In this document: positions 7,393 through 15,407 of the stretch, piece by piece
Numbering within the stretch: position 1 is the stretch's first letter
Layout: each line of letters begins with the position of its first letter
Source: Chloroflexota bacterium
GTDB lineage: Bacteria; Chloroflexota; Dehalococcoidia; SM23-28-2; JACOUE01
Length of the DNA: 38,688 nucleotides
Assembly (NCBI GenBank): GCA_016178045.1
Contig: JACOUE010000021.1
Span: 1 to 38,688, forward strand
Direction of reading: 5' to 3'
Position numbers and translations under genes: made by a program
The notes under the pieces: model-generated
The model's input: the letters and a program-made list of their open reading frames with translations, nothing else
What the model was told of the DNA's origin: nothing
Database searches by the model: none

Positions 7393-9971
7393 GACCGCGC
7401 CTCCAGGGCCGCGAGCGGCGGCTCGGCCGCCGCCTGCGGCGGGGCGGCGGGGGGCCCCCGCTTGACGGGCGGTCGGTAGCCCCGCATGCGGAGGGTGTTC
7501 ATGGTGACGGAGAGGCTGCTGGTAGCCATCAGCAGGGCGGCCAGCTCCGGGCTCACCACCTGGGCCAAGAACGGGTAGAGCAGCCCGGCCCCCAGCGGAA
7601 TCGCGGCCGCGTTGTAACCGAAGGCCCAGAACAGGTTCTGCTTCACCAGTCGCATGGTGGTCCTGGCCACCTGGATGGCGGCGACCACGTCCGTGATGTC
7701 GTCCCGGATGAGGATGACATGGCCGGTCTCCTTGGCGACGTCGGTGCCGGAGCCGATGGCCATACCGACGTTGGCCTGGGCCAGGGCGGGGGCGTCGTTG
7801 ATGCCGTCCCCCACCATGGCCACCGTCTTTCCCTCATCCTGAAGCCGCCGCACCTCGGCGGCCTTGTCCTGGGGCAGCACCTCCGCCAGGACGCGGCCGA
7901 TCCCCAGGCGGCGGCCGATGGCCTCTGCGGTGCGGCGGTTGTCGCCGGTCATCATGACCACTTCCAGGCCCAGCCGCTTCAGCTCCTGCACGGCCCGCGC
8001 CGACGTCTCCTTCAGGGTGTCCGCCACGGCCACAATGCCCTTGGGCAGGTCGCCGGCGGCCACGAACATCACGGTCTTGCCCTCATTCTCCAGACGCTCC
8101 GCCTCCGCCGTGAGGCCGTCGAGGGCGACGTGCCGGTCGGCCAGGAGCTTGCGATTGCCCAGGAGTATGGCCGTTCCGTCGAGGCGGGCCTCTACGCCGT
8201 GGCCGGGGATCGCCTGGAAGCTCTCTGCGGTCACCACCTCGATGCCGCGGGCACGGGCCCCACGCACGATGGCCTCGCCCAGGGGGTGCTCCGAGTTCAC
8301 CTCCGCCGCGGCGGCCAGCCGCAGCACCTTGTCGGGAGTGCCATCAAGAGCGACCACGTCGGTAACGGAGGGTTCGCCCTTGGTCAAGGTTCCCGTCTTG
8401 TCCAAGACGACAACCCGAATCTTGGACGTGGCCTCCACGGCGTCGGCGCCCTTGAACAGGATGCCGAACTCGGCGCCCTTGCCGGTTCCGGCCATCATGG
8501 CGCTGGGCGTGGCCAGCCCCACGGCGCAGGGGCAGGAGATGACCAGCACCGTCACCGAGATCAGCAGGGATAGTCCGAAGACGCCCAGGTCCTCCAGCTT
8601 ATACGGCGTGAGCACAAGGCGGCTGTCGGGCGTGAACCAGAGGTCGAATCCGACGAAGAACCAGAAGAGGAAGACGGCCAGGGCCAGGGCGTGCACCCCC
8701 AGGATGAAGTGGCCGGCCACCTTGTCGGCCAGGGCCTGGATGGGCGCCTTGGTCGTCTGCGCTTCCTCCACCAGCTTGATGATCTGGGACAGGGCCATCT
8801 CCTTGCCCACACGGGTGGCGCGGAAGCGAAAGGCGCCGGTCTTATTCAGGGTGCCGCCGATGACGTCGTCGGCAGGGCGCTTCTCCACCGGCAGGCTTTC
8901 GCCGGTGATCATCGATTCGTCGACGGCTGAATAGCCCTCAATGACGACGCCGTCGACGGGGACACTCTCCCCCGGGCGCACCACGCAAATGTCGCCCACC
9001 TCCACCTCATCGGCGGGGAGCTCCAGGTCCTGGCCGCCGCGGAAGACGCGGGCCCGCCTGGGCTGGAGTTTCATCAGCTTGCGGATCGCCTCCGAGGTGC
9101 GGCCGCGGGTGAGCGCCTCCAGGTATCGGCCCAGGACGATGAACGCGGTGAGGAGGGCCGCCGCCTCGTAGAAGGTGGCCTTCGCGCCGCCGAAGCCGGC
9201 GCCGGGCCAGAAGGTGTTGATGACGGCGATCATGTAGGCGGCGCCGATACCGGTTGCGTACAGAAGGTTCATGTCGGTGACGCCGCGGCGCAGCCCGTTC
9301 CAGCTGTTCACGAAGAACTGACGGCCCGGCCCGAAGACAATAGGCGTGGTGAGAAAGAAGAGCCAGATCTTGTTGCCCATGAACGCGGGCAGGACGTCGT
9401 CCAGCACCCAGTAGTCGCGAAAGGTCCCGAGCATGACGATAGCGCCCAGGGGCCAGGCCATAAGCATATTCACGAGCTGCCGCCGTATTTCCTGCCGGCG
9501 GAGGCTGCGCTCGCGGTCCAGGGCGTCCTCCCCCTCGCCCTTCTCGCTCACGTCGTAGCCCAGGCCGCGGACCGTCGTCTTGATCGCCGCCGCCGAGACC
9601 AGACCCTCGGCGAACTCCACCGTCACGGTGTCCGTGGCCAGGTTGACCTCCACGGAGGCAATGCCGGGCAGGGTGCCCAGGGCGGTCTTGATGGCGGCCT
9701 CGCAGTGGCTGCCCATCATCCCCAGGACCAGCAAATGCAGGCGCGACCAGGGCACCTCATAGCCGATGTCGCGGATGGCCCGCTCGATCGCCGGGAGGGC
9801 GCAGGCTTCGGGATCGAGCACGAGGCCCGCCTTGCCTGCGGCCAGGGAGACGGTGGCGGCCTGCACGCCGGGGAGGCCCTTGAGGGCCTTCTCGACCTTG
9901 TTCACGCAGGCGGCGCAGGTCATCCCGGCCACGGGGATGGTGATCTCGCGCATCTTCTCTTCAGTCGTCAC
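7389..9971 (-). CDS. copA: Copper-exporting P1B-type ATPase
   Basis: Pumps Cu(I) out of the cytoplasm using ATP. The 860 residues show an N-terminal HMA domain with GMTCAAC (C19, C22). A second HMA-like domain reads GMMGSHC: only C90 remains and the first cysteine is Gly87. Eight membrane helices follow, with the metal-site CPC at 480-482, phosphorylation motif DKTGTLTKG (D524), NSEHPLGEA in the nucleotide domain, MTGDNRRTA and [16 protein letters not shown] motif ([11 protein letters not shown]) is in the actuator domain. The start may be the GTG at 9971 or the ATG at 9953 (MREITIP); the latter has a purine-rich GAAGAGAAG upstream. It follows csoR by 30 bases on the same strand and is presumably derepressed by copper. 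Specificity for Cu over Ag is not separable from sequence. Confidence 0.95.
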   Translation of the reverse strand: MTTEEKMREITIPVAGMTCAACVNKVEKALKGLPGVQAATVSLAAGKAGLVLDPEACALPAIERAIRDIGYEVPWSRLHLLVLGMMGSHCEAAIKTALGTLPGIASVEVNLATDTVTVEFAEGLVSAAAIKTTVRGLGYDVSEKGEGEDALDRERSLRRQEIRRQLVNMLMAWPLGAIVMLGTFRDYWVLDDVLPAFMGNKIWLFFLTTPIVFGPGRQFFVNSWNGLRRGVTDMNLLYATGIGAAYMIAVINTFWPGAGFGGAKATFYEAAALLTAFIVLGRYLEALTRGRTSEAIRKLMKLQPRRARVFRGGQDLELPADEVEVGDICVVRPGESVPVDGVVIEGYSAVDESMITGESLPVEKRPADDVIGGTLNKTGAFRFRATRVGKEMALSQIIKLVEEAQTTKAPIQALADKVAGHFILGVHALALAVFLFWFFVGFDLWFTPDSRLVLTPYKLEDLGVFGLSLLISVTVLVISCPCAVGLATPSAMMAGTGKGAEFGILFKGADAVEATSKIRVVVLDKTGTLTKGEPSVTDVVALDGTPDKVLRLAAAAEVNSEHPLGEAIVRGARARGIEVVTAESFQAIPGHGVEARLDGTAILLGNRKLLADRHVALDGLTAEAERLENEGKTVMFVAAGDLPKGIVAVADTLKETSARAVQELKRLGLEVVMMTGDNRRTAEAIGRRLGIGRVLAEVLPQDKAAEVRRLQDEGKTVAMVGDGINDAPALAQANVGMAIGSGTDVAKETGHVILIRDDITDVVAAIQVARTTMRLVKQNLFWAFGYNAAAIPLGAGLLYPFLAQVVSPELAALLMATSSLSVTMNTLRMRGYRPPVKRGPPAAPPQAAAEPPLAALEARS

Positions 9972-10001
9972 AATCCAACACCTAAGTGACGTTCGGAGCC
10001 G

Positions 10002-10271
10002 CTAGGAGCGGTGGGCAAGCGTGTACAGCTCCAGCAGCTCGCTCACCACCTGGTCGCCGCGGCCGTCGCGGATGCCGTCGATGGCGCAGGTATGGAGGTG
10101 GCCGTCCAGGATGATCGCCTCCAGCTTCTCGATGGCGCGGCGGACGGCGAAGGTCTGCTTCAGTATCTCCGGACAGTACTTCTCTTCTTCCACCATGCGG
10201 CGCACGCCCTGGAGGTGCCCCTCGATATAGTTCAGGCGCTTGAGTACGTCGCTCTTTGTTTCGGCGCGCAT
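10002..10271 (-). CDS. csoR: CsoR-type copper-sensing repressor
   Basis: Small all-helical repressor (89 residues) that releases its operator when Cu(I) binds. The CsoR fingerprint is intact: C33 in EEEKYCPEIL, then H58 and C62 in LDGHLHTC, with the spacing (25, then 4) of the copper-binding C-H-C set. This separates it from nickel or formaldehyde sensors of the family. The N-terminal RLNYIEGHLQGVRRMVEE helix carries conserved basic DNA-contact residues. AGGAGGCAGC precedes the ATG at 10271. It is first in the csoR-copA-membrane protein operon, and a G/C-rich operator-like repeat lies directly upstream, so autoregulation is likely. Confidence 0.93.
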   Translation of the reverse strand: MRAETKSDVLKRLNYIEGHLQGVRRMVEEEKYCPEILKQTFAVRRAIEKLEAIILDGHLHTCAIDGIRDGRGDQVVSELLELYTLAHRS

Positions 10272-10285
10272 GCTGCCTCCTGTTG

Positions 10286-10347
10286 ACCCACACCCCCTGG
10301 GTGGGGGGTACCACCTATAGGGTAGGGCAACACCAAGGAGCTGTCAA
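10286..10347 (-). promoter_or_regulatory. csoR-copA promoter with CsoR-like operator
   Basis: Read on the minus strand: TTGACA (10347-10342), a 17-base spacer, then TACCCT (10324-10319) as -10. Immediately downstream at 10310-10286 is an imperfect inverted repeat of C and G runs (TACCCCCCACCC then AGGGGGTGTGGGT). This resembles described CsoR operators, which pair long C runs with G runs. Its position over the start of transcription suits repression. The -35 also overlaps the stop of the upstream Kelch remnant. Confidence 0.7.
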
Positions 10348-10608
10348 GAGCCCTGGGGCCGGAGGGCTTCACTGGCGGCGCTCTCGGAGAAGCCGGGGCC
10401 GGGACCGCCGGCAATGACGTATATGGTATCGCCCACCGCGGCGGCCCCCAGTCCGTGGCGAGACCTGGGGGATCACCGTCATCGCTTCCCAGCTAATCGG
10501 TCGCCCAGGGCCGCTGCCGCCGCAGGCGAAGGCGAGGAGAATGACGGTAACGACCGGGCCAGCGAGGCCAAGCCGCAGGCCTACCTTGCAAAGACTAGGT
10601 GTCGTCAC
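10344..10608 (-). pseudogene. Decayed Kelch-repeat lipoprotein
   Basis: A GTG at 10608 opens a frame with a lipoprotein-like signal (GPVVTVILLAFACGGSG, lipobox FAC). It leads into WEAMTVIPQVSPR and then runs out of phase. In the next frame the same DNA continues GLGAAAVGDTIYVIAGGPG and GFSESAASEA to a TGA at 10346-10344. WEAMT-IPxxR-GLGAAxVGDxIYVIGG is the blade pattern of Kelch beta-propellers. So the signal peptide and a single blade remain. A frameshift separates them, and the other blades expected of a propeller are absent, presumably lost by deletion. It is the last piece of the alcohol dehydrogenase side of the region and ends inside the csoR promoter. Confidence 0.6.
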
Positions 10609-10620
10609 AGGCCCTCGGCG

Positions 10621-10746
10621 CTACTCAGAGAAGTTGATCACGACGAGAAAGAAAATACTCACTGCCAGGCCAACGACCGAAATGCCCAGCAAGACAACAA
10701 AGAGGGCGGCGACCTCGATCCTGGAGCGGCCTACGCCTTGGCTCAT
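10621..10746 (-). CDS. 41-residue single-helix membrane peptide
   Basis: ATG at 10746 to TAG at 10621. The peptide starts MSQGVGRSRIEVAALF and has one strong hydrophobic helix (about 12-37) followed by NFSE. It begins 5 bases after the stop of the alcohol dehydrogenase gene, on the same strand, which favours coupled translation. I do not recognise a family. The short basic head and uninterrupted helix look like a real small membrane protein, though a leftover from the decayed neighbour is possible. Confidence 0.45.
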   Translation of the reverse strand: MSQGVGRSRIEVAALFVVLLGISVVGLAVSIFFLVVINFSE

Positions 10747-10751
10747 CTAGG

Positions 10752-11786
10752 CTACGGCGTCAGGACGACCTTGACGCAGTTCTCCTTGCGGTTGGCGAAG
10801 ATGTCGTAGGCGTGGGGGGCCTCGGCCAGGGGCATGGTGTGGGTGATGATGACCGACGGGTCGAGCTTGCCTTCCTTGATGAAGGAGAGGAGCTGGGCCA
10901 TGTAGTTCTTCACCGGACACACCCCGATCTTGAACGTCAGGTCGCGCAGGAACGCCTGGAACATGGGGAAGGGGAACTCCGGCTCGGAGTACATCCCCAC
11001 CGCCGAAATGGTCCCCCCGGGCCGAACGAAGGTGAAGCAGCTACTCAGCGAGTCGGCATGACCGACGGACTCCAGCACGACGTCGGCGCCGCGGCCGTCG
11101 GCGAGCCGGCGGATTGCGTCCAGGGGGTTGGCTTCCTTCATGTTCACCGGGATGGAGCCGATCTTCTCGGCCAGGGCCAGCCGCTCGGGGATAGCGTCGA
11201 TGGCCACCACCGCGGCCGGCTGAAACAGCCGGGCGCACATCTGGGTGAAGAGCCCGACGGGGCCGCTGCCGACCACCGCCACCACGTCGCCGGGCTGGAT
11301 GCCTCCCTGGTCGGCGCAGAAGTAGCCGGTGGAGAGGATGTCGCCCACAAAGATGGCCTTTTCGTCGGGGATGCCGTCCGGGACCTTCTCGAGGGTGAAG
11401 TGACCGAAGGGGACGCGCAGGTACTCGGCCTGGGCCCCGCCGATCTGGCCGAAGCCGAAGTACTGTATCTTGACGCACTGTGTCGGCCAGCGTCGCTGGC
11501 AGTAGAAGCACTCGCCGCAGCTGGCGGTGAACGCACCCACCACACGGTCGCCGGCCTTCAGGTTCGTGACAGCGGAGCCCGTCTCCTGCACCACGCCGAT
11601 GTACTCATGGCCGAAGGTCCAGCCCGTGATGGGCATAGGGAGACGGCCGTTGTAGACATGGAGGTCGGAGCCGCAGACGGCAGCGGCAGCCACCTTGATG
11701 ATTACGTCGGTGGGGTCCTGGACGGCAGGCTCGGGGACGTCCTTGACTTCGACCTTAAAGGGGCCTTCGAACGTGACACCTTTCAT
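10752..11786 (-). CDS. Zinc-dependent medium-chain alcohol dehydrogenase family protein
   Basis: NAD(P)-dependent oxidoreductase of the MDR superfamily, 344 residues. Catalytic zinc ligands are expected in AAAVCGSDLHVYNG (Cys) and GHEYIGVV (His-Glu). Structural zinc cysteines are in ASCGECFYCQRRWPTQC (four Cys). The Rossmann motif VAVVGSGPVGLF follows. The CGSDLH and QYFGFGQIGGAQAEY segments recall glutathione-independent formaldehyde dehydrogenase and sorbitol/threonine dehydrogenase-like members, so the substrate is not fixed. The start is the ATG at 11786, with GAGGAGG a few bases upstream. A longer in-frame extension to 12014 reads through repeat DNA and is rejected. A 41-aa membrane peptide follows closely. 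Confidence 0.88.
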   Translation of the reverse strand: MKGVTFEGPFKVEVKDVPEPAVQDPTDVIIKVAAAAVCGSDLHVYNGRLPMPITGWTFGHEYIGVVQETGSAVTNLKAGDRVVGAFTASCGECFYCQRRWPTQCVKIQYFGFGQIGGAQAEYLRVPFGHFTLEKVPDGIPDEKAIFVGDILSTGYFCADQGGIQPGDVVAVVGSGPVGLFTQMCARLFQPAAVVAIDAIPERLALAEKIGSIPVNMKEANPLDAIRRLADGRGADVVLESVGHADSLSSCFTFVRPGGTISAVGMYSEPEFPFPMFQAFLRDLTFKIGVCPVKNYMAQLLSFIKEGKLDPSVIITHTMPLAEAPHAYDIFANRKENCVKVVLTP

Positions 11787-11811
11787 GTAACCTCCTCGCA
11801 GAGCAGCGGGC

Positions 11812-11833
11812 GGGTCAGGCTTAAGCCTGACCC
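11812..11833. repeat. Perfect 22-bp palindrome, first copy
   Basis: The core GTCAGGCTTAAGCCTGAC sits inside a fully self-complementary 22 bp (11+11). A second, slightly imperfect copy with the same arms lies at 11958-11975. Both flank a short non-coding stretch between the dehydrogenase and xdhC genes. This looks like a dispersed extragenic palindromic element rather than an operator, but only two copies are in view. Confidence 0.6.
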
Positions 11834-11957
11834 CCAGACGGATGGTGCAAGCGGTACCCGACGGGGCGACCTGAGAATACGGCAGGCCGGATGGGATTGT
11901 CAAAAGCGATGCCGCGGCCTGAAGGGTGTGGCGCTTTGCCGGCCATCGGGCCGCTGT

Positions 11958-11975
11958 GTCAGGCTGAAGCCTGAC
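11958..11975. repeat. Second copy of the GTCAGGCT palindrome
   Basis: GTCAGGCT, two unpaired bases, AGCCTGAC. The element supplies the last codons and the stop (EGQASA*) of the small XdhC-family gene on the minus strand, which suggests that its insertion redefined that gene's end. Confidence 0.55.
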
Positions 11976-12324
11976 CTTCGGGCAGGGAAGGCCCGGGGGG
12001 CGCGGTGACGCCATCAGGGGCGACCCGCTCGACGAAGACGTCCATGACGCCGCCGCAGATCTTGTCGTCGCCGTCGATGGGGTTGGTGAGGTCGACGCGG
12101 ACGAGGCGGGGGCGGCCGTCCTCGAGCGTGGCCATCGCCTCGGTGCAGACCTCGGCCTCGCCGCAACCGCCGCCGATGGTGCCGCAGAAGGAGCCGTCCG
12201 GCCGCACCAGCATCTTGGCGCCGGCCCGCCGGGGGGTAGAGCCGCGGGTGGCGGCCACGGTAGCCAGCACCACCGGGAAGCCCTCCCGCAGGGCGCGCTC
12301 CAGCTCCTGATACACGTCGTTCAT
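11959..12324 (-). CDS. XdhC/CoxI family protein, N-terminal domain only
   Basis: 121 residues matching the N-terminal XdhC_CoxI domain: FPVVLATVAATRGSTPRRAGAKMLVRPDG, then GTIGGGCGEAEV and ICGGVMDVFVE. In this family the domain helps mature or insert the molybdenum cofactor into xanthine- or CO-dehydrogenase-type enzymes. The Rossmann C-terminal half is absent, but the next gene of this family (12829-13689) has it, so the two may form the split pair common in CoxI/XdhC loci. The ATG at 12324 is favoured; an upstream ATG at 12339 (MLGRAMNDV) is possible. The tail APDGVTAPPGPSLPEGQASA is low-complexity and ends in a repeat, so the C-terminus may have been altered. No molybdenum hydroxylase is in the window. 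Confidence 0.82.
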   Translation of the reverse strand: MNDVYQELERALREGFPVVLATVAATRGSTPRRAGAKMLVRPDGSFCGTIGGGCGEAEVCTEAMATLEDGRPRLVRVDLTNPIDGDDKICGGVMDVFVERVAPDGVTAPPGPSLPEGQASA

Positions 12325-12463
12325 GGCTCGCCCCAACATAATACGACGCACCAATCGGGGCAGGCAATCCATTAGGCCCGTTTACCGTTCCTTAACCTTG
12401 GTTTAACCCAGGTCAAGCTGGCTGTTTACTGACACGCCCCGCCGGCTGGGGGAAAATGATGCC

Positions 12464-12492
12464 GTGACGAGCTCAAAGGGAGGGTTTGGGAC
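12464..12492 (+). repeat. 30-bp repeat, copy 1 (start of hypothetical gene)
   Basis: Begins GTGACGAGCTCAAA and ends GGGAGGGTTTGGGAC. Compared with the reverse strand of 16206-16235 it differs by one substitution and one single-base indel. Confidence 0.7.
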
Positions 12493-12832
12493 GCCACGGA
12501 GGGTATGGGACTTGCGACACCGGGCAATCTTAGCAATCGCAGTGGTGGCCGGAGCTCTGGCGATAGGCCTGGGACTCGGGAACGGGCTGATTGCGGAAGG
12601 CGGGGAGGCCCCTGAGGCTCTCCCCGCCGCAGCTCTCTCCACCAGCTGCAGCGGCAACCCCGGTGACCCCTTCGTGGTGTGCCAGACGGAAGAGTCCGTC
12701 GTCTCGATCGTTGACGGGGACATCCACACCGAGCACCTGGCCGCCGCCTCGTCGGTGATGAACGGCGGGCCGACAGCGCCGGACGGCCCGATCGTCGCCG
12801 ACTTCCTGCTCCTCGAAGAGCGCCCCGCTTAG
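12464..12832 (+). CDS. Hypothetical signal-anchored protein
   Basis: Unrecognised 122-residue protein on the strand opposite its neighbours. It has a basic head (TPRRVWDLRHR), one helix at about 21-40 (AILAIAVVAGALAIGLGLG), then a 75-residue extracytoplasmic part with two cysteines (STSCSGNPGDPFVVCQTEE) and no known domain. The two cysteines could form a disulfide. The start is a GTG with GGGGGA about 10 bases upstream. Its stop overlaps the stop of the convergent xdhC gene. The first 29 bases of the frame recur almost exactly at 16206-16235, so the start region may be a DNA element rather than, or as well as, coding. Confidence is moderate. Confidence 0.5.
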   Translation: MTSSKGGFGTPRRVWDLRHRAILAIAVVAGALAIGLGLGNGLIAEGGEAPEALPAAALSTSCSGNPGDPFVVCQTEESVVSIVDGDIHTEHLAAASSVMNGGPTAPDGPIVADFLLLEERPA

Positions 12833-13689
12833 TCCTCACCCGGGGGCACCCGCTCGGCGGGAGCGACGCCCCGCTTCGGCTTCTTCACCTCGCGCATCGG
12901 CAGGCCCGTGCCGCCCCGGCGCACCTGGAGGACCTCTGCCATGATCGCCACGGCGATCTCCTCCGGCGTCTCCGCCCCGATGTCCAATCCGATGGGCGTG
13001 TGCACCCGCGCCACGGCCTCGGGGGGCGCCCCGTCCTCGACGATGTGCTGGAGGACGGCGCTCACCCGCCGCCGGCTGCCGATCATCCCCACGTAGCGCG
13101 CGGGCTTCTCCACCACCTGGCGCAGGCTCACCTCATCCTGCTTGTGGCCGCGCGTGACGCAGACGACGTAGGTGCTGGCGTCGATGGGGTAATCGCGGAG
13201 CGTCTCCACGAAGCGGCCGCGGATAACCTCGTCGGCGTCGGGGAAGCGGTCGCGGTTGGCGTACTCGGGGCGGTCGTCGATCACGGCGACGTGGAAGCCG
13301 CACAGCTTGCCGATCTCTGCCAGGGCCTTGCCGATGTGGCCGCCGCCGACGATGAGGAGCTTCGCCGGCGCCTCGTGGGGCTCGATCATCACCTCATAAG
13401 CGCGCTGCCCTTCCGCCTCCAACCGGGTGAGGCGGCGACCGTCAACGGCGAAGTAGAAAGTCTCGATGCCGTGGCGCTGGAGCGTTTCGCGGGCGGCCTC
13501 CACTACAGCCGCTTCCAGGGGCCCACGGCCGAAGGACCCGAGTATCGAGCCGTCGCCGCGGAGGAGGAGCTTGGCGCCGATCTCCACGGGCCCCTCAGGG
13601 CCGGAGATGACGGTGGCGACGGCTACGGGCGGGCCGCCGTTCAGGGCGGCGAGCGCTTCGCGGACGATAGCGGCGTTCTCGACGGGCAT
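12829..13689 (-). CDS. XdhC family protein with Rossmann domain
   Basis: 286 residues with both XdhC parts. The N-terminal domain (about 1-85) has VAVATVISGPEGPVEIGAKLL. The C-terminal Rossmann domain starts at about 108 with KLLIVGGGHIGKALAEIGKLCGF and VAVIDDRPEYANRDRFP. It continues YVVCVTRGHKQDEVSLRQVV, YVGMIGSRRRVS and HTPIGLDIGAETPEEIAVAIMAE, all highly typical. Family role: chaperone or cofactor-delivery factor for molybdenum hydroxylases. The C-terminal MREVKKPKRGVAPAERVPPGED tail is charged and probably disordered. Nine bases separate it from the VOC gene on the same strand. Its partner is likely the single-domain gene at 11959. Confidence 0.9.
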   Translation of the reverse strand: MPVENAAIVREALAALNGGPPVAVATVISGPEGPVEIGAKLLLRGDGSILGSFGRGPLEAAVVEAARETLQRHGIETFYFAVDGRRLTRLEAEGQRAYEVMIEPHEAPAKLLIVGGGHIGKALAEIGKLCGFHVAVIDDRPEYANRDRFPDADEVIRGRFVETLRDYPIDASTYVVCVTRGHKQDEVSLRQVVEKPARYVGMIGSRRRVSAVLQHIVEDGAPPEAVARVHTPIGLDIGAETPEEIAVAIMAEVLQVRRGGTGLPMREVKKPKRGVAPAERVPPGED

Positions 13690-13698
13690 GGCCGGGGG

Positions 13699-14094
13699 CT
13701 AGTCCCGCTCACCCCCGTCGAAGGCGAGGAACTCGAGGCGGTTGCCGAAGGGGTCGCGGCAGAAGAAGCGCCGCCGCCCCGGGATGGGCACCGCCTCCTC
13801 GACGGCGACACCGGCCCCCTCCAGCCGACCGCGCAGCGCCTCCAAGTCGGCGACGAGGAAGGCGGGGTGCCGGCTGGTGCTGTCGTTGCGGTAGTCGCCG
13901 GACGGGGCGAAGAAGACATGGAACTCGCCCTCGCCGCAGCGGTACCAGACGCCCTGGCGGCCGGCCGCGGGGAGGGAGTAGGGCCGCGGCATCTCCTCCA
14001 GGCCGAGGACGCCGCCGTAGAAGCGGCGGGCCTCCTCCGCGCGCTCGGCGGGGACGTTCATCTGGACGTGGTGCAACCCGACGATCTCAGACAT
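13699..14094 (-). CDS. VOC (glyoxalase/bleomycin-resistance fold) protein
   Basis: 131 residues with the paired beta-alpha-beta-beta-beta modules of the vicinal oxygen chelate superfamily. The first module starts VGLHHVQMNVPAERAEEARRFY with a histidine in the metal-ligand position. The second has SRHPAFLVADLEALRGRLE, and FFCRDPFGNRLEFLAF ends in the usual N-x-(I/L)-E-F metal glutamate. Members include dioxygenases, glyoxalases and resistance proteins; the substrate is not predictable here. A clear GGAAGGG site precedes the ATG. It probably shares a transcript with the downstream xdhC gene. Confidence 0.87.
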   Translation of the reverse strand: MSEIVGLHHVQMNVPAERAEEARRFYGGVLGLEEMPRPYSLPAAGRQGVWYRCGEGEFHVFFAPSGDYRNDSTSRHPAFLVADLEALRGRLEGAGVAVEEAVPIPGRRRFFCRDPFGNRLEFLAFDGGERD

Positions 14095-14124
14095 GGCCCT
14101 TCCCGGCTCAGATTGGCGATGCCA

Positions 14125-15363
14125 TTATACGCCGCCGCGGGTCGCCAGGAAGGCGCGGTCCTCCTCCAGGAAGCGGCGCCAGACGTTCCGCGACATCAGG
14201 CAGGAGTCGGAGTCGAAGAGGCGCTGCATCAACTCAGTGCGGAGGCGGCGGCCCGCGACGTTGTCGGGGTCGGCACGGAGGAGGACCTGGAGCACGGGCA
14301 GGGCCAGCAGCGGGCGCCCCTCGTCCAGGAGGGCGCGGGCCTTCGCTACGATTTGCTCGTCGTCCCCGATGAGGCCGCGGAGGGCGGCCGCCACCTCCTG
14401 GCGCGGCTGGGGGATGAGGTCGGCGGGGTCGGAGTCGTACCAGCCGGCGTAGCGGCGGTGGATGGTGATGACGGCGAACTCCAGCCGCGAGTAGTACGGC
14501 CGCAGGTGGGGGCTCTCCGCCAGGTGGGGAGGCAGCCGCACCTCCGCCACCATCCGGTCCAGGGTCTCGCCCTCGTTCAGGCGGCGGCACACCTCGTCGT
14601 GCAGGTAGCGGAGGGCCTCGATGTTGTGAGAGAGGACCTCCCGCACTTGCTCGCGGCCGAGGTGGGCGCGGTTGCCGTGGCCGGGGCAGACGGCGGCGGG
14701 GTCGATCTGCTGGACGCGCTCAAGCGTCTCAAACCACTCCCGCTCGAAGCGGACGACCTTGAAGGGGTTGCCGAGGTTGGGCAGGACGCCGATGAGGAAG
14801 TCGCCGGAGAAGACGACGTTCGCGTCGGGGACGTGGATCACAGTAGCGTCGTCGGTCTCGCCGCGGCCGTGGAAGAGGTCGATGTTACGGCCGCCCAGCT
14901 GGAAGGAGTAGTGCTCGTGGTAGGCGAGGTCGGGGTAGCGGAAGCGAGGGCGGAAGTCGGGCGGGATGGGGAGGTGGAACTGGAGGGCGTTGATGCGGTT
15001 GGTGTGCTCGTTCAACTTCTCGTACTTGCGGAAGCGCTCGGCCACCATCTCGTGGGCGATCACCCGGCAGAGCCCGTCCTCGTCGAAGACCTGGGCACCC
15101 AGGGTGTGGTCGACGTGGCCGTGGGTGTAGATAAGGTAGCGCACAGGCTTATCGGTGGTCTTGCGTATCTCCTCGAGGAGCAGGCGGGAGGCCGGGCCGC
15201 CGGCGGTGTCGATGACGACGACGCCGTCGTCGGTGATGACCCAGCCGGCGTTGGAGAACCCGCGGGCGAAGTAGACGCCCTCGGCGACCGGCTGGACCTG
15301 GAGGGTGCGGGGCAGACCTTCGCGCGGGGGCCAGGCTTGGGACTCGGGCTGGGGCTGGGTCAT
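14125..15363 (-). CDS. MBL-fold hydrolase with alkyl-sulfatase-type C-terminal domain
   Basis: Metallo-beta-lactamase-fold enzyme, 412 residues. The dinuclear metal motif is THGHVDHTLG (H81, H83, D85, H86), with a second-shell CPGHG further on. The C-terminal third, with YAGWYDSDPADLIPQP and LPVLQVLLRADPDNVAGRRLR, resembles the alkyl sulfatase dimerisation domain (the GWYDG-NP and DPDN-xAR features). Sulfatase or related ester hydrolase activity is therefore plausible but unproven. The ATG at 15363 has a strong GGGAGGTG six bases upstream; the longer frame to 15432 is rejected. It is transcribed divergently from the DNA glycosylase gene, across a shared palindrome. Confidence 0.85.
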   Translation of the reverse strand: MTQPQPESQAWPPREGLPRTLQVQPVAEGVYFARGFSNAGWVITDDGVVVIDTAGGPASRLLLEEIRKTTDKPVRYLIYTHGHVDHTLGAQVFDEDGLCRVIAHEMVAERFRKYEKLNEHTNRINALQFHLPIPPDFRPRFRYPDLAYHEHYSFQLGGRNIDLFHGRGETDDATVIHVPDANVVFSGDFLIGVLPNLGNPFKVVRFEREWFETLERVQQIDPAAVCPGHGNRAHLGREQVREVLSHNIEALRYLHDEVCRRLNEGETLDRMVAEVRLPPHLAESPHLRPYYSRLEFAVITIHRRYAGWYDSDPADLIPQPRQEVAAALRGLIGDDEQIVAKARALLDEGRPLLALPVLQVLLRADPDNVAGRRLRTELMQRLFDSDSCLMSRNVWRRFLEEDRAFLATRGGV

Positions 15364-15407
15364 GGCGGCACCTCCCTGGGCCTTTCGCAAACCGCGACGG
15401 ACAGACG

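Noticed and set aside
10752-12014. Longer alcohol dehydrogenase starting at 12014
   Set aside because: The extra 76 codons cross the palindromic repeats and read as low-complexity; the ATG at 11786 has a strong ribosome site and starts at the family N-terminus.
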